Shown: positions 10,538-21,742 of the stretch, in pieces
How the letters are laid out: the number at the start of each line of letters is the position of its first letter
Position numbering within the stretch: the stretch's first letter is position 1
Source of the DNA: Nymphaea colorata
Taxonomy: Eukaryota > Streptophyta > Magnoliopsida > Nymphaeales > Nymphaeaceae
Length of the DNA stretch: 64,000 bases
Direction of reading: 5' to 3'
Assembly: GCF_008831285.2 (NCBI RefSeq)
Contig: NC_045145.1
Location: forward strand, 1,240,001-1,304,000
Translations under genes and position numbers: made by a program
Notes under the pieces: generated by a model
Told to the model about the DNA's origin: nothing
Database searches by the model: none
Seen by the model: the letters and a program-made list of their open reading frames with translations, nothing else

Positions 10538-10747
10538 CTAATTCAATTACTCAACAATATTAGACATCAATAGCAAGAACAATATAATTGGCTAATGCTC
10601 ATCTATGATGCAATTGCACTAATTGGTTTTGGGCAAGAGGCCCGGAAATTAATGGACTTAAGATCAATTTAACCTCCAATCCTGCCTTTCTCTTGTTGTA
10701 TTCTCATATATACATCTAAAGAAGAGTACACGATTGGGATTTAGAAG

Positions 10748-11021
10748 AAGACGTGGTTATCGGGCCCTGGTCCGAGCCCGCCCGATAATGTATCGGGCCG
10801 GCTCGGGTCAGCCCGATTGTGGCCCCATCCATCCCGATAACATTTAAATATTAATTTATTTTTTAATAATATATATATATTTAAAACATATTTTATATTC
10901 AAAAAATTTATTTTTTGTTGATTTTTTTGGTAACCGTGCTGGGCCTGGGCTCTGATTTCAGACGTCAGGCTGGCTGGGACCTGGTTCATATCGGGCCAGG
11001 CTACCCCGATGCCCAGGTCTA
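10748..11021. mobile_element. GC-rich hAT-like MITE in intron of RLK copy B
   Basis: This 274-bp sister of the element at 3389 has left end AAGACGTGGTTATCGGG and right end, in reverse, TAGACCTGGGCATCGGG. It is flanked by TTTAGAAG (10,740-10,747) and TTTAGAAA (11,022-11,029). It occupies the same intron position as in copy A. The shared position is best explained by insertion before the A/B duplication. Confidence 0.75.
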
Positions 11022-11029
11022 TTTAGAAA

Positions 11030-11880
11030 CTGAAGTCCTATATATATCATATTCAAGTGCTCTTAAAAGAATTCAAACATGCATCCAGATTTTTTCTATG
11101 GGGCATGTGAGATTTGTTGAGCTTCATCAATTGTATGGTGCAGTAATTCCACAACATAAAGGCCTAATTAAACTCATCTTCCTTCCCATTCTCCTGTGAC
11201 CTGTCTCAAGGTTCCCTTAAAGGGCTCCTAAATCGAGTGAATTATTCAGTAGTGCCGATTGTTAACCAGTCTTAAGCCATTAGGTAGAAAGGTATTTATG
11301 ATTAGGATTCTTTTATACAAAAAAGGAAAAAAGTTTATAATTTCTGTTAAAAGAAGAAGATCAATTGAAGATTCTGGTTTGTTGTGGACATGCAAACAAC
11401 AGATGTGTACATGAGAACAAAACAACGCAAAAACTAGCATGCAACACCATATGCCATACGAACAACGAATGTTTTGTCCACGTAGAATAGTTTATTAATG
11501 ACCTTTACATCATTAAGCCAGGAACCACTTGTGCATGTCTTTATGTGTGAACTACCAAATCATGATGATTAGATGGATCATGGGTATTTTCACAACAATT
11601 AATATATTTATTGATGTTATATTGCAAACCACAGCAGAGTATAATTAGTTAAACCACATAGGCCAGGACCAAATCATATATATATATATATATGAAATCA
11701 GTGGGCTACCTATGTTACTGATGACTCTTTTCTTATTTGTGACCCTAAAAACAGTCTCAATGCTAAAAGTGGTTACCAAACATTGACTATCATCGATGCA
11801 TTTTTTTGCAATGTTTTAAACAATACAAATTAAAAAAAAAGGCTTAGTCACCTGATTTCAATATAAATAAATGAATAAAC

Positions 11881-11913
<33 letters not shown>

Positions 11914-12190
11914 AAGAGAGTCGACTAGAACTGGCAAACCCACCCACTCTCTCTTTGTCTCTCTTTATCTCACGTCATCACCTCCCAGCCGCTCCCATGC
12001 GATCCCAACTTCTCTTCCACTTTCTCTGTGAGGGCATTATTGAAGCGAAAGAGTGTGCATTCACAAATGCCACAAACATTAAGAACTCAAAGCCAGGCTA
12101 GTTGACTCAAGAAACGATTCAGGCAATTATACTCACACCTTGAGAGACACAAAATTTAAAAAAGACAAAAAATAAAGAGATATTACGTAC
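11030..12190 (-). other. Intron of RLK copy B
   Basis: This intron sequence is collinear with the copy C intron (47,380-48,400): CCTTAAAAGAATTCAAACATG near 11,060, TTTTGCAATGTTTTA near 11,805, then the AT and GA microsatellites at 11,880-11,915. It contains no gene of its own. Confidence 0.65.
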
Positions 12191-14208
12191 TAGTTGCAAT
12201 GTATCCGGTGGTTCCGAGAGTGGCTGTAAGAGTAGAAGAATTCAGACCAACTAGAATCTTTGCAATGCCAAAAATCGCTGATGTATGCTGTCACGTTCTC
12301 ATCTAGAAGCACATTACATGGCTTCAGATCACAATAAACTATAGTCTCCGAGGAACCGTGGTGAAGATATGTAGAGCACAAGCCACATCAATCATGATAT
12401 CCAATCTCTGAAAGAGATTCAAGTGATGGCCACCAGAAGTAACATACTTCTAGGCTCCCAAGGGAATGTATTGGAGAACTAAAGCCTTGAAATCTCCACT
12501 AGAGCAAGACATAATGACTTTAACGAGGTTTCGGTGCCTGATTTGGCGCATGATAGTACACCTCGATATCAAAACTTTAGATGCACCTTCAAATAACAAA
12601 TTTTGTTAAGGACCTTAACAGCCACTGTTGTACCATCTCTAGAATTATACACTGAGCCAAAGCTTCCACTCCCAAGAAAGTTTGCATCACTGAAATTGCT
12701 CATTGCATGCAATAGCTCTCGGTAAGAAATCACTGGGAGTGAATTCCTTGTAATCTTCAAGGTCGTCAGGACGCTTCGACAACCCCCTCTTTTGATAGCA
12801 TGAGATACCAATGAGTGGGCAGACAATGAACAAAAGTTCTGAGCCTCCAATGCACAAGCGGCAATGACTTTAGCCGCATTGCTCTTACTTTGTCTCTCTG
12901 TTTTGTCTAAGCACAATGGCACATGGAATTTGAACTCCACATAGTGCATAGCTCCCTAGGAATGACTTGGCAGAAAGGTTTGCTAACTTTCCACCACTTG
13001 GAATCTCTCCTTCCAATAGATTGAAGGACAAGTCCAAGACTGGATGTGTTGAGATTCCTCCAATATTTTGGTATCTCACCGGAAAGCATGTTATGGGAAA
13101 GGTCAATAGTGTCAAGGTTTAGCATGTGATCAAGTTGTCAGGAATGTGACCATCAAAAACTCTAGCATTTGAGCTTTGATAATGATGCAGGAAACTCTCC
13201 ACTCAGCTTGTTTGCAGAGATATCCATTGGTTCATCATGGTAAAGCCCGAGACCCAAAGTAGGTGACCAGTGAAGGAGTTGTCCTGCAAGTATAACTCCC
13301 ACAAGTCCTTCAACTCACAAAGACCAGGCGGTAGTGTTGCTGACAGTCTGTTTGTGCTTAGATACAGCCTTTGCAAACTAGTGAGATTGTTTATAGAGCT
13401 TGAAATTGACCCAATAGCATGTTGTGTCCAATATTAGAAGTATACTTGCAGACCAACTGGTAGACTGATAGTGGATTGGGCCTTCTAATGCATGGTTGTA
13501 AAGAAACAACACCTGTAAGGTGTGCATTTGTCCTATATTTGGTGAAGGTGCCCTTTATTTGTTGGAACTCAAACCTAAGGCAATTAACTTGGTCAAGTTG
13601 GCTAGGGCTAATGGATAGTACCTTCAATCTGATTAGAGAAAGGTCAAATTTCGACAAGGTGGTTGTCAAGTTTCCAACAGAGGTAGGAAGGATGCCACTC
13701 AAAAGGTTTTTTGATAGATAAACTTCCTCTAGCATCCGACACCTGGTGAAGATGTGAGAATGGAGAGCTCACGGTGTCAGGGACATGGTCAACATATTTT
13801 TCCCAAGGTTAAGGTATGTGAGTTGTGATAGACTACCTAGTTCTAATGATATCGGACCACTAAATTTATTTCTTCTGCAGTAAAACTCGAAGTCTGTAGC
13901 ATTGAAAGAGAAGTCGAGTGAGGGCCATCAAAATTTTTGCACCCATATAGAGTTGTTCGAGATTGGGTAGGAAGCGGCAAGCATCTTTGGGAGATGCCCT
14001 GTAGTTGATTTGTCGTGAAACTCAAATCCCAAAGGCGGATAGGTTAAACAAGCTCTCAGGCAGTGTACCGGTGAGATTGTTCATTGCATGTAAAGACCAT
14101 CAAGTGGGTTAGGCTTCCCAACTCAGGAGGAATGTGCCCCTGTATCTGACTTTGACCAATACTAAACCACTCCAGTTTTTGAGATTAGCCAAAGCAACTG
14201 GAATAGGT
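12191..14208 (-). pseudogene. LRR-RLK copy B, LRR-kinase exon, 5'-truncated
   Basis: On the minus strand this contains the C-terminal LRRs (LEEVYLSKNLLSGILP, VGNLTTTLS), the cap (GEIPSGGKLANLSAKSFLG), a damaged membrane region and the kinase N-lobe with GSGSFGSVY and VAVKVL. The catalytic loop is [11 protein letters not shown], with tyrosine replacing the usual histidine. Translation is broken by many frameshifts, among others before the glycine loop, after the VAVK lysine and at the DFG motif. The exon ends at GTACGTA (12,184-12,190). The signal peptide and N-terminal LRRs are missing because the sequence passes at about 14,208 into LTR 2. The terminal exon is at 10,284-10,537. Confidence 0.75.
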
Positions 14209-16920
14209 CTTGAAGAATAGACTCTTGAAGAGTTTTATTCATTTAGTGTTCTCTTAAGACTTTAAGTAGGTTTGAGATTTTGTCTAATTCAGTTACCACC
14301 CAGTTAGAGCTTCATCTCATCTTGCTTAAGTTCTTTGGAGTGGTGTTTGTGATCATAATGATATTGAGTGAAGGTGAAGGCATGGATACATTCATCCTAT
14401 ATGATTGGAAGAATGTAAAACATTCTTACCACAACATTCATCTAAATTCATTCCTACCACAACATACATCTAAGAGTTTTGTTTTATAATTATCGTATGT
14501 AAGAAGAAAAAGTTTTTTTTTGAAAGGAGATTGGATTGTAGACCATCAAGCATGATTCCAATATTGGTCATACTTGGTTTGGTTTAATGAAGTCGGTAAT
14601 AAAAAAAATCATGAAGGAGAATGTTAAAAAGAATACAAAGATAAAACACTCTGATGAAAAGAAAGAGGAGAGATCGAGAAAGACATCATATATGTGTACA
14701 TACCGTCACATATACACATATATAAAAGCTTAAGAGAAAAAGATGTATTGATTTGAAAAGAAGAGAGGCATTAGAGGAAAAGAAAAATATACATACGTAT
14801 ATATGGGTATGTATAGGAATTCTGTAAGGGAAGATATTTGTCTTGAAAAGAGGAATAAAATGTTTGAAAGAGAGGAAATAGAGCACATATGCATACGCAT
14901 TCATGCACATATGAAAATTTATAAAATGGAAAATGAAAGCATAGAGAGAGAAAGATGGGGAGATCATTATGCGCACATGGATATATATAATAGTATATAC
15001 ATGCGTGCGTTCACAAGTTTAGAAATCAAGGAATAACTTAAAATTACCAACTTCAAGTTTAATGTGAGCCGAGGAGAGCTTGGACTCATGCAAGAGTCTA
15101 AGCTAAGTCGCTAAGGCCGCATTAGAAGGCTTCTTTTAAAAATGTTTTAGAAAATATGATTATATAAATATGGAATGTTATTATTTGGTTGTCACAAGAG
15201 ATATTTTTCTTCCACCGGTGGTATGGAAGAAATCAAGCAATATAACGAGGCACTCATTAGGGTACCTAATTGGATGATTAGAAAGGAAACTAGCACAAAA
15301 TGACATACAAATGCACATTAACATGTATATTTTGTGAGGGTTTTCCTCGGGTTGGACAAGTCCAACCTCAAAGTTGATATGAAGATAAAATAAAAAACCC
15401 CTAACCATACTCTCATTACCACCATATGTTCACATATAAAAGGGAAATCCAAGCAACTATGTGTGGATGATATATAGACAATATTCAAGGAAGGAACAGA
15501 GAGAGAGAGAGAGAGAGGATGATGGAAAGAGAAAGATTCAACTAGGAGAGAGGGCATAATGTAACTATAAAATGAAAGATCATCTCATCTTTCATGCCCC
15601 GGTACACTTGAGCATAGCCTCTTATCTCTAAGAAGAGATTGAGTGTTATCTCCTTTGGCTATGGAGAGATGAAGATGAGAAGAAAAGGAAGAAAGAAACA
15701 CCATGCTACGTTCAATAAAGAGAAGACATGATTCAATCATGAAATGAAAGATCATCTCATCTTTCTATGATCCTGTGGCACTTGAGCATAGCATCTTTTC
15801 TCTAAAAAGAGGTTGAGTGATATTTCTCTTGTCATGAGATGAAGATGAGAAGAAATGAAGAAACAAAAACAATGCTATATTCAATGAAAGAGAAAACATG
15901 ATTCAATCATGAAATGAAAGATCATCTCATCTTTCCATACTCTTGGTGCACTTGAGCATAGCCTCTTGTCTCTAAAAGAAGTTGAGTGCAATCTTTTGGT
16001 CATGGAGAGATGAAGATGAGAAGAAAGAAAATACGAGAGAAATGAGAGGAAGATAATTACATACCTCTAATGAGAAATAACTTAAGAAAATGAACAACAT
16101 ACTTGAAATTATCTTGGACTTACTTGAAATAATCTCAAAATAATGAAGATGATGTCTTCAGGAGAGTTGTAGCTTGCTCCAAGTTGGAGAGAATAAGAGA
16201 AATGGAAAGAGGAAGAGGAGAGAGAGAGCTAAGGGAAAACTCCAAGTCTTTAAGTGAAAATACCTAGAGTTTTTCCAAGGGCTAAATCTTGTCTTGGAGC
16301 CAAAACCCAAAATTCAAATTTTTTAAAATTTTATAACATTTTCATAGGAATTCAACTAATTTTGACTTATTTTCAATTTTTTTGTAAAAGAAATAGGATT
16401 GAAATAGGTGGGATTGGCCATTAGGCCTGCAAGAAAACATTTTCTTTTCTGATGTGGGCAGGGCTAATGCCCACTAAAAATGGTCAAAAATGCCCCATAA
16501 GAGTGCTTTCTGTCAAAATGAGAGGGGAAAGGGGTTCGATCGCGCGTCCGTGCGATCGCACGGTTGCAAAGCACGAGGTCGCAATTTTTTTTTAAAATTA
16601 AATTTAATAAAATAGTAAAATAAATAAATGTTGTTCATAAAATAAAATTATTGAAATGGTTTTTTTTTTGTTACAAATGCGTGGTTGACTCCATTTTTAG
16701 CGATTCCAAATCGCTCCAAATCCAATTTTGGTTTTTAGTTGATTGTTGCCTCATCAAGCGTGCAACTTGCATTTAAAAACACTTTTCGTCCATGCACACG
16801 ACGACGCTCAAAATTTTGTCGTTTCAAACGTGATTCGAATTTTGGATCTGAAATGCTCGATTTGGATCTGAACTGGGTTTTGGATTTCAAAAATTTTGGA
16901 AAAATTTGAGGGTGTTTACA
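14209..16920 (-). mobile_element. Tat-type LTR 2, start truncated
   Basis: The section from TCTTAAGACTTTAAGTAGG through GGGTGTTTACA matches LTRs 1 and 3 throughout, but the opening TGTTTGCACCCC is missing and the left end abuts RLK copy B. It contains three tandem units of about 170 bp (starting near 15,570, 15,742 and 15,912) and a perfect 16-bp palindrome at 16,548-16,563. The right flank, AAAGGGGAAGAGAAAATG, does not match the PPT-minisatellite region of the other copies, so it may be host or leader sequence. No coding region is attached. Confidence 0.65.
15570..16080. repeat. Three ~170-bp tandem repeats in LTR 2
   Basis: Each unit starts GAAATGAAAGATCATCTCAT and continues with the GTGCACTTGAGCATAGC and TCTCTAAAAAGAG motifs. 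Unit starts are near 15,570, 15,742 and 15,912. The same three-unit array is in LTR 3 at 33,452, 33,625 and 33,799. Confidence 0.8.
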
Positions 16921-17835
16921 AAAGGGGAAGAGAAAATGTCAGGGAATAGAAATGGATACAGGTCGGTAGGCGATCAAATGGCAGCTCTGAGGACTTGAGA
17001 GATCTGAATGGAGTATTGCAAGAGTACTTGCCCAAGTCAGCTTGGATCGTCCCTTTATTGCGAGTCAAAGCCGCCAGTTAGCTGGGATTGGTCACTAAGT
17101 ACGTTTTCTATTTTATTGTGCATTGGTTAATACTGAAGTTTGTATTTTTTGAATTGTGAAATGTAGTATACTTTACTAAATATCACACTACTCATATTAC
17201 ATGTCATTTATTTTTATTTGATGATAAAATCAAATATGAAGTCTCAACAGACTCACCTTTCATTTATTATTATTGAAAACATGCAATAAAATTTATGAAT
17301 AAACCAGCAAGTTGCCGAGTCCACTCTCTGACCATAACCAGTTTCAACCGATCGAATCTGAGTCACGAGTTTACAACTATGTGCTTCCTTTAGTTCTACT
17401 GAAGGTAAGAGAGAAGAAATTGGTTTTTGCATAGAAAGGAGCAATGAAAAGTTTGTTATCCACAGGTTGAATTGCTCTGCATAAACTGAGGAACAATGAA
17501 ATAGTAAGCAAGATGTAAGCAGCCTCTTATGGGTATAGACCAACTTTTTATGAAACAAAAGGAAGCAAAATCTCAAAACTAAGGATCTTAAATCAAACTA
17601 ATATATGCATAATAGTTGAAACTAAGATCAAACTTCTTACATTAGCAAAAAACTTGATCTAATTAAGATTGGTGAGAAAGGTCCCATACTAAATCTATGG
17701 ACCTCAAATCCTGAGGGTCTTCCCCCGTGTTCACTTGTTCGAAACTCGAGGCAGAGGATCACTGATTTTCCAACAAGTCCAAGCCGAACTCGTCTTGCCC
17801 GATTTTATGATCTCCAATCGCTGGTATTTAGACCT
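16921..17835. other. Unassigned intergenic region
   Basis: I see no recognisable gene. A minus-strand frame of 107 codons (17,253-17,576) matches nothing I know and has no supporting signals. Confidence 0.5.
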
Positions 17836-17965
17836 CAAAAAAAATTTACATGTAAATTTTTACAAAAAATTCTGATATAAAATTAAAAAAAAATATTTTT
17901 GCTGTTGTTAAAAATTTTGAAACTATAATTCGGCTCCTAATGAAAAACTCCTGACTCTACCCCTG
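17836..17965 (-). mobile_element. Tip100-type hAT MITE, partial
   Basis: The right end reads in reverse CAGGGGTAGAGTCAGGAG and continues with an AGCCGAATTATAGTTTCAAA stretch shared with the complete element at 18,250. The opposite end is lost near 17,836. Confidence 0.55.
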
Positions 17966-18249
17966 CTTGTATCTTCAATGGCAACAAAGAAATAAGGACA
18001 AGACAAATGAGATACGAGAAAGACATGGTCGATAAAGTTACATACAGACCACGCGCAGTGAGTACTTAAAAGGGCATAGTTGATTAAAAGTATGTACCAT
18101 TGAATAATTTTACCCATTTAGATTTGTCTTTTGTGTATAGTTTGATCCTCTAAAAACCTTTAACTGGTAACTTGTTTCCAGAAATTTTTTTCAAGGAATC
18201 ACTGGAATGGGAACCGTTGTCCCAATTCTAGTTATGAGGCATGTGTGAT

Positions 18250-18441
18250 CAGGGGCGGAACCAGAAATTTTTTGTCGCAGGGGCCAAACTATAGTTTCAA
18301 AATTTTAACAGAGGCCAAATAGAAATTTTCAAATTTTTTATATATTAAACTAAAATTTTTTAGATTTTCATATAAATTTTTAAAGTTTTAAAATCTGAGG
18401 GGGGCCAAGGCCCTGCCGGCTCCTCCTTCCCTCCGCCTCTG
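18250..18441 (+). mobile_element. Tip100-type hAT MITE, complete
   Basis: The 192-bp element starts CAGGGGCGGAACCAG and ends with the reverse complement of CAGAGGCGGAGGGAAGG. It is flanked on both sides by the identical 8-bp sequence TGTGTGAT (18,242-18,249 and 18,442-18,449). The terminus CAGGGGCGGA and an 8-bp duplication are hallmarks of hAT elements. It has no coding capacity. The exact duplication suggests a relatively recent insertion. Confidence 0.9.
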
Positions 18442-18512
18442 TGTGTGATGGAATGTTATGAAGATTCTAGGATGAGTGTTCTCGTGCTTGATGAAAGGAA
18501 ATGGGCTTGGTG

Positions 18513-18697
18513 CTGGGGTGGACCCTCACCCCAGCCCACCCCCACCCCCAACCCCCACTCTTTGATTCAAAAAATCCAAAAATTTATATGTATATTTCCA
18601 AAATGTTAGTTTAACACAAGTGAAAATTTTGAAAATTGTTAAGATTTTGAAACCATAGTTTGGCTCTTGCAACAAAACATTCCTGGTTCCACCTCTA
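18513..18697 (-). mobile_element. Tip100-type hAT MITE, diverged
   Basis: Read in reverse it starts TAGAGGTGGAACCAGGAATG and shares AGCCAAACTATGGTTTCAAA with the element at 18,250. The other end is CTGGGGTGGACCCT. The flanks are GCTTGGTG and GTTTGATA; the three differences are all C/T or G/A transitions, compatible with a decayed 8-bp duplication. Confidence 0.6.
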
Positions 18698-18780
18698 GTT
18701 TGATATTAGTTAATATTTTCCCGCTCAGTAGAGACACACCAGGATACGTAACACTTTTTGTAGTTTGGGAGGCCATGGCA

Positions 18781-18846
18781 AAGTTGAGAAACTGAGGTAC
18801 TTGTGGCTTTCTTGTTCACCCAAGCTCAAGCCCTTGGTGGATGTCG
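18781..18846 (+). pseudogene. Possible NLR leucine-rich-repeat scrap
   Basis: One frame reads KVEKLRYLWLSCSPKLKPLV, which has the spacing of a degenerate plant NLR leucine-rich repeat. It lies 2.1 kb upstream of, and on the same strand as, the NB-ARC fragment at 20,881. The similarity is short and no longer frame supports it. Confidence 0.25.
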
Positions 18847-18869
18847 TTCACCCATGAAATGTAGGAACA

Positions 18870-20200
18870 GATTGCCTACCTCTCAAAGTTTAAGAAAGGT
18901 TATTGGAACATAGACAAATTGATTTTCATCTTCAAAGATGTTGTATTTGGAGTTGTTACCATAACTGACGGTGCCATTGTCAATTGCTTTTACAAGGTGA
19001 AGAGTACAAAAGGTAAAGTTTAACCTTCGGATTCTTGTACTCATCAAATTGTGGCTACAACACGGCGTTGCAATTTTTACTGATGCATTACTCCCATGGT
19101 AACACTATTATTTGATGCATTCCTCCCATGGTAAAACTATTGTTTTTTTTTTCTGTAGTGTTAATCAGGTTTTCCATTGAAAAGAAAACAAGGAAAAGAA
19201 TAAAACTGAACCATTAAGCCACCACCTTAGACATTTCAGAACTGAAAATAAACATAAAAGATCAAATCTTGAGCCGCTGAATGCTGGAACGGTAAACAAA
19301 CTGAAAGATTTGTTGACAAGACAAAGGACCTCTCTCTCTCTCCGAAGCAGTAATTGAAGTATAAGCTCTATTCCCTGACGAAAACTACAAGTTTAGTGAA
19401 GAACAAGAGCACAAATTGAATTTAAAAGAAGGAAACATGTACAAATGAAAGCAAAATAAATTTAAAGTTTTCAATTAGTTATCATCTTCACCCGCTCCAA
19501 ATGAACTATCCGTTCATTTAAATAGAGCTTCCTAACTAATTGTATCTTGGATCCGTTATAAGATCCGATGACTGAGGGTGGCCCCCCATGAGCCACCATC
19601 CCAAGTCCATAGACGCTTTCTTTTAAATGCCAATTGTAATTGGGTTGATACTGCACCTGTTATCTAATCTCATTATCCTTTGTTGTGATAACCTACTGTC
19701 AATCAACATGTTTATTCATGTTTTGCTCTTTAACAATGACAGACTAGTAGTCCCAACCTGGTGGGTCAAATAGCGCATGTTGAGCAAACACGGGCCTTGT
19801 GGACCAGGCGGGATCAAACTCAAGACCTTCAAATTAAAGCAGGTCAAGAGTTCATTACTCAAGGTGTGTATCTTGGCACAAAATGCAAAACATCTCGCTG
19901 ACCTTAGCCTGATAGATTGGAAATTAAGGTGACATGGAAGATTAGGGTTGGGGGATTTTTTTCAGATTTATTTAGCCGTAATTATGGATCTCGCCTAGGG
20001 CACATGGGCTCACCACATTCCAAACTAAGTGGTAGGCAGCTAAACTTCTGATGCCCACTCATGAGTTTATTTTTTATTTTTTATAAAATTAGCAACAAGA
20101 AATTAAATAAATGTAATTTCATTGTCGAGTACTACACACTTTAGAATGTCCTTTCAAAATATGATTATGAATAATAACTACACTTCTGAAGGGTCATCAG
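18870..20200. other. Unassigned intergenic region
   Basis: I see no convincing gene or repeat. A 61-codon minus-strand frame at 19,471-19,656 is unrecognised, and a short open stretch near 18,856-19,021 contains a stop close to its start and matches nothing I know. Confidence 0.45.
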
Positions 20201-20227
20201 CCACCCGAGGTAACTGCAATATTCCCA

Positions 20228-20315
<88 letters not shown>

Positions 20316-20412
20316 TGGCCATGATAGGACAAAGGGCAAGATGGCCAGAAGATTTCACCTCCTCTTTCTCTCTCCCTCTATCTCGATCTATATATATATA
20401 TATATATATATA
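20228..20412. repeat. (AT)n microsatellites
   Basis: An almost pure AT dinucleotide run occupies about 20,228-20,313, with one GT interruption near 20,260. A shorter AT run lies at about 20,388-20,412 after a CT-rich stretch. Translations through it (Tyr-Ile repeats) are artefacts. Confidence 0.9.
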
Positions 20413-20880
20413 TTCTATAACATACGTTTTTTTTTTCTAAATTCAAAGGAAGTAGACTTGTAGGATGTGACAATAAAACATGTGAATTTATGTTTTAAAA
20501 CAAACTTCTTAACTTAAATTAAATCAATGGTTCTATGTAGACACGAAATTGCGGTCGTACAACTACATCTTGGAGAACCAAATCCATGGAGCACTCTACT
20601 GTTATGGCTGTTCCTACAGCCCAATTGAATAACCCAGTTTTCAGCTGAGTTTTTTAAATATAAAACTTCTTCAAACTCGAATGCTACAAATTTATAGGTA
20701 CGAAAATAAAGAGAGACTGGGTACATGAGAATTTAAAATTAGCAGTTTTCATTGTTCTGAATTTATCAGAAAATGAGGGTCATGAAATTCAATCCATGTC
20801 CAATAGTTGTTTTCAGACAGCAGTTTTAGTATATTACCAGAAAGCAAAGGAATCCTGCGGTGGTTTCAAAGGAAATAAAG

Positions 20881-21159
20881 ATTTTGATCACTAGTAGAAA
20901 GGTAGAAGCCTCCCAAGGGATTGGTGCTAAAATGCATAAAATACCAGAAATGATTTCCGAATAAAGCTGGAGCTTGTTTCTGGATGTGGCATCAAAAGAA
21001 GAAAATGAATTGGTGAGTCACAATTTGAAAGGTACAGGGGAGAGGATAGTGAACAACTGTGGTGGTTTGCCACTTGTGGTCCAGACGGTAGGGTCCTTAA
21101 TGCGTACAAAAAAAATGACAAAAGCTGTTTGGGAAAGCATTGATAAGTGTAAGATCTAG
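20881..21159 (+). pseudogene. NLR (NB-ARC) fragment, RNBS-B to GLPL
   Basis: One continuous frame reads ILITSRKVEASQGIGAKMHK, then a stop codon, then SWSLFLDVA, GTGERIVNNCGGLPLVVQTV and W-ESIDKCKI. ILITSR fits the RNBS-B strand of plant NB-ARC domains. SWSLFL fits the RNBS-C region. CGGLPL is the GLPL motif of the ARC1 subdomain. The domain normally acts as the nucleotide switch of intracellular immune receptors. Only about 90 codons survive, the P-loop and MHD motifs are absent, and the internal TAA breaks it. It abuts a copia fragment on the opposite strand that starts at the final stop. Confidence 0.75.
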
Positions 21160-21499
21160 GAATCGAAGACGCCTGCCTCATGATCATCGTCTGAAATATG
21201 CAGTAGGCTGGTAGCATTCTTCTTGGTCTCATCCTGTGCTACGATGACTTGCCACATTATTTGAAGAATTGTTTTGTATATTGCTGCATTTATCGAAAGG
21301 ATTAAGTGACAGGAAGGCCTGAGTTGGTCATGCAATGGGTGGGACATGGATTGACCAAAAGAAAGGAGTTGTGGAAGTGACAGCAGACCAATGGATTGAT
21401 GATTTGATAAACGGTGCATGATTAAAGAAACTGAAGAAGGGGAACTAGAAAAACAGTAAAAGAACAATTGCCGAAGGAGAAGCATGGTATAACTGCGAG

Positions 21500-21742
21500 A
21501 GAAATGAAAAACTGTTTTACTTGTTACACTTGTGAGTGCTCCTTTGTTGTCGCACCAAAAATTTGGAGCCTGTTGCAATGAGAAACCAAGTTCCTTAATC
21601 AATGATTGCAGCCACAGTAATTCAACTATTCCTTCGACCTGTGCCCTGTACTCTGTTTCTGTGTTAGAAAGAGCTACAGATTTTTGTTTGCATGATGGCC
21701 ATGACACCATATTTTCTCCAAGGAAAACAACGCAACCTGAAT
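21500..21742 (-). pseudogene. Ty1/copia RNase H fragment
   Basis: The frame starts near 21,742 with GCVVFLGENMVSW and continues SVALSNTETEYRAQVEGIVE, LLWLQSLIKELGF and FWCDNKGALTSV. These match the end of copia pol, where RNase H carries the TEAEYRA glutamate and the CDN aspartate. The frame stays open to 21,156, but the translation past the CDN motif departs from the usual HxRxKHI continuation, indicating frame loss. Upstream RT sequence is missing; the homology begins after a CTTTCTTCTTTTTTCAG-like stretch. It is a dead fragment. Confidence 0.75.

Noticed and set aside
18870-19025. Open stretch ending YKVKSTKGKV as a gene
   Set aside because: A stop lies near its start, it has no recognised motif and no paralogue in the window.
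20122-20463. 113-codon plus-strand frame with long Tyr-Ile runs
   Set aside because: It is translation through an (AT)n microsatellite with no domain or conservation.
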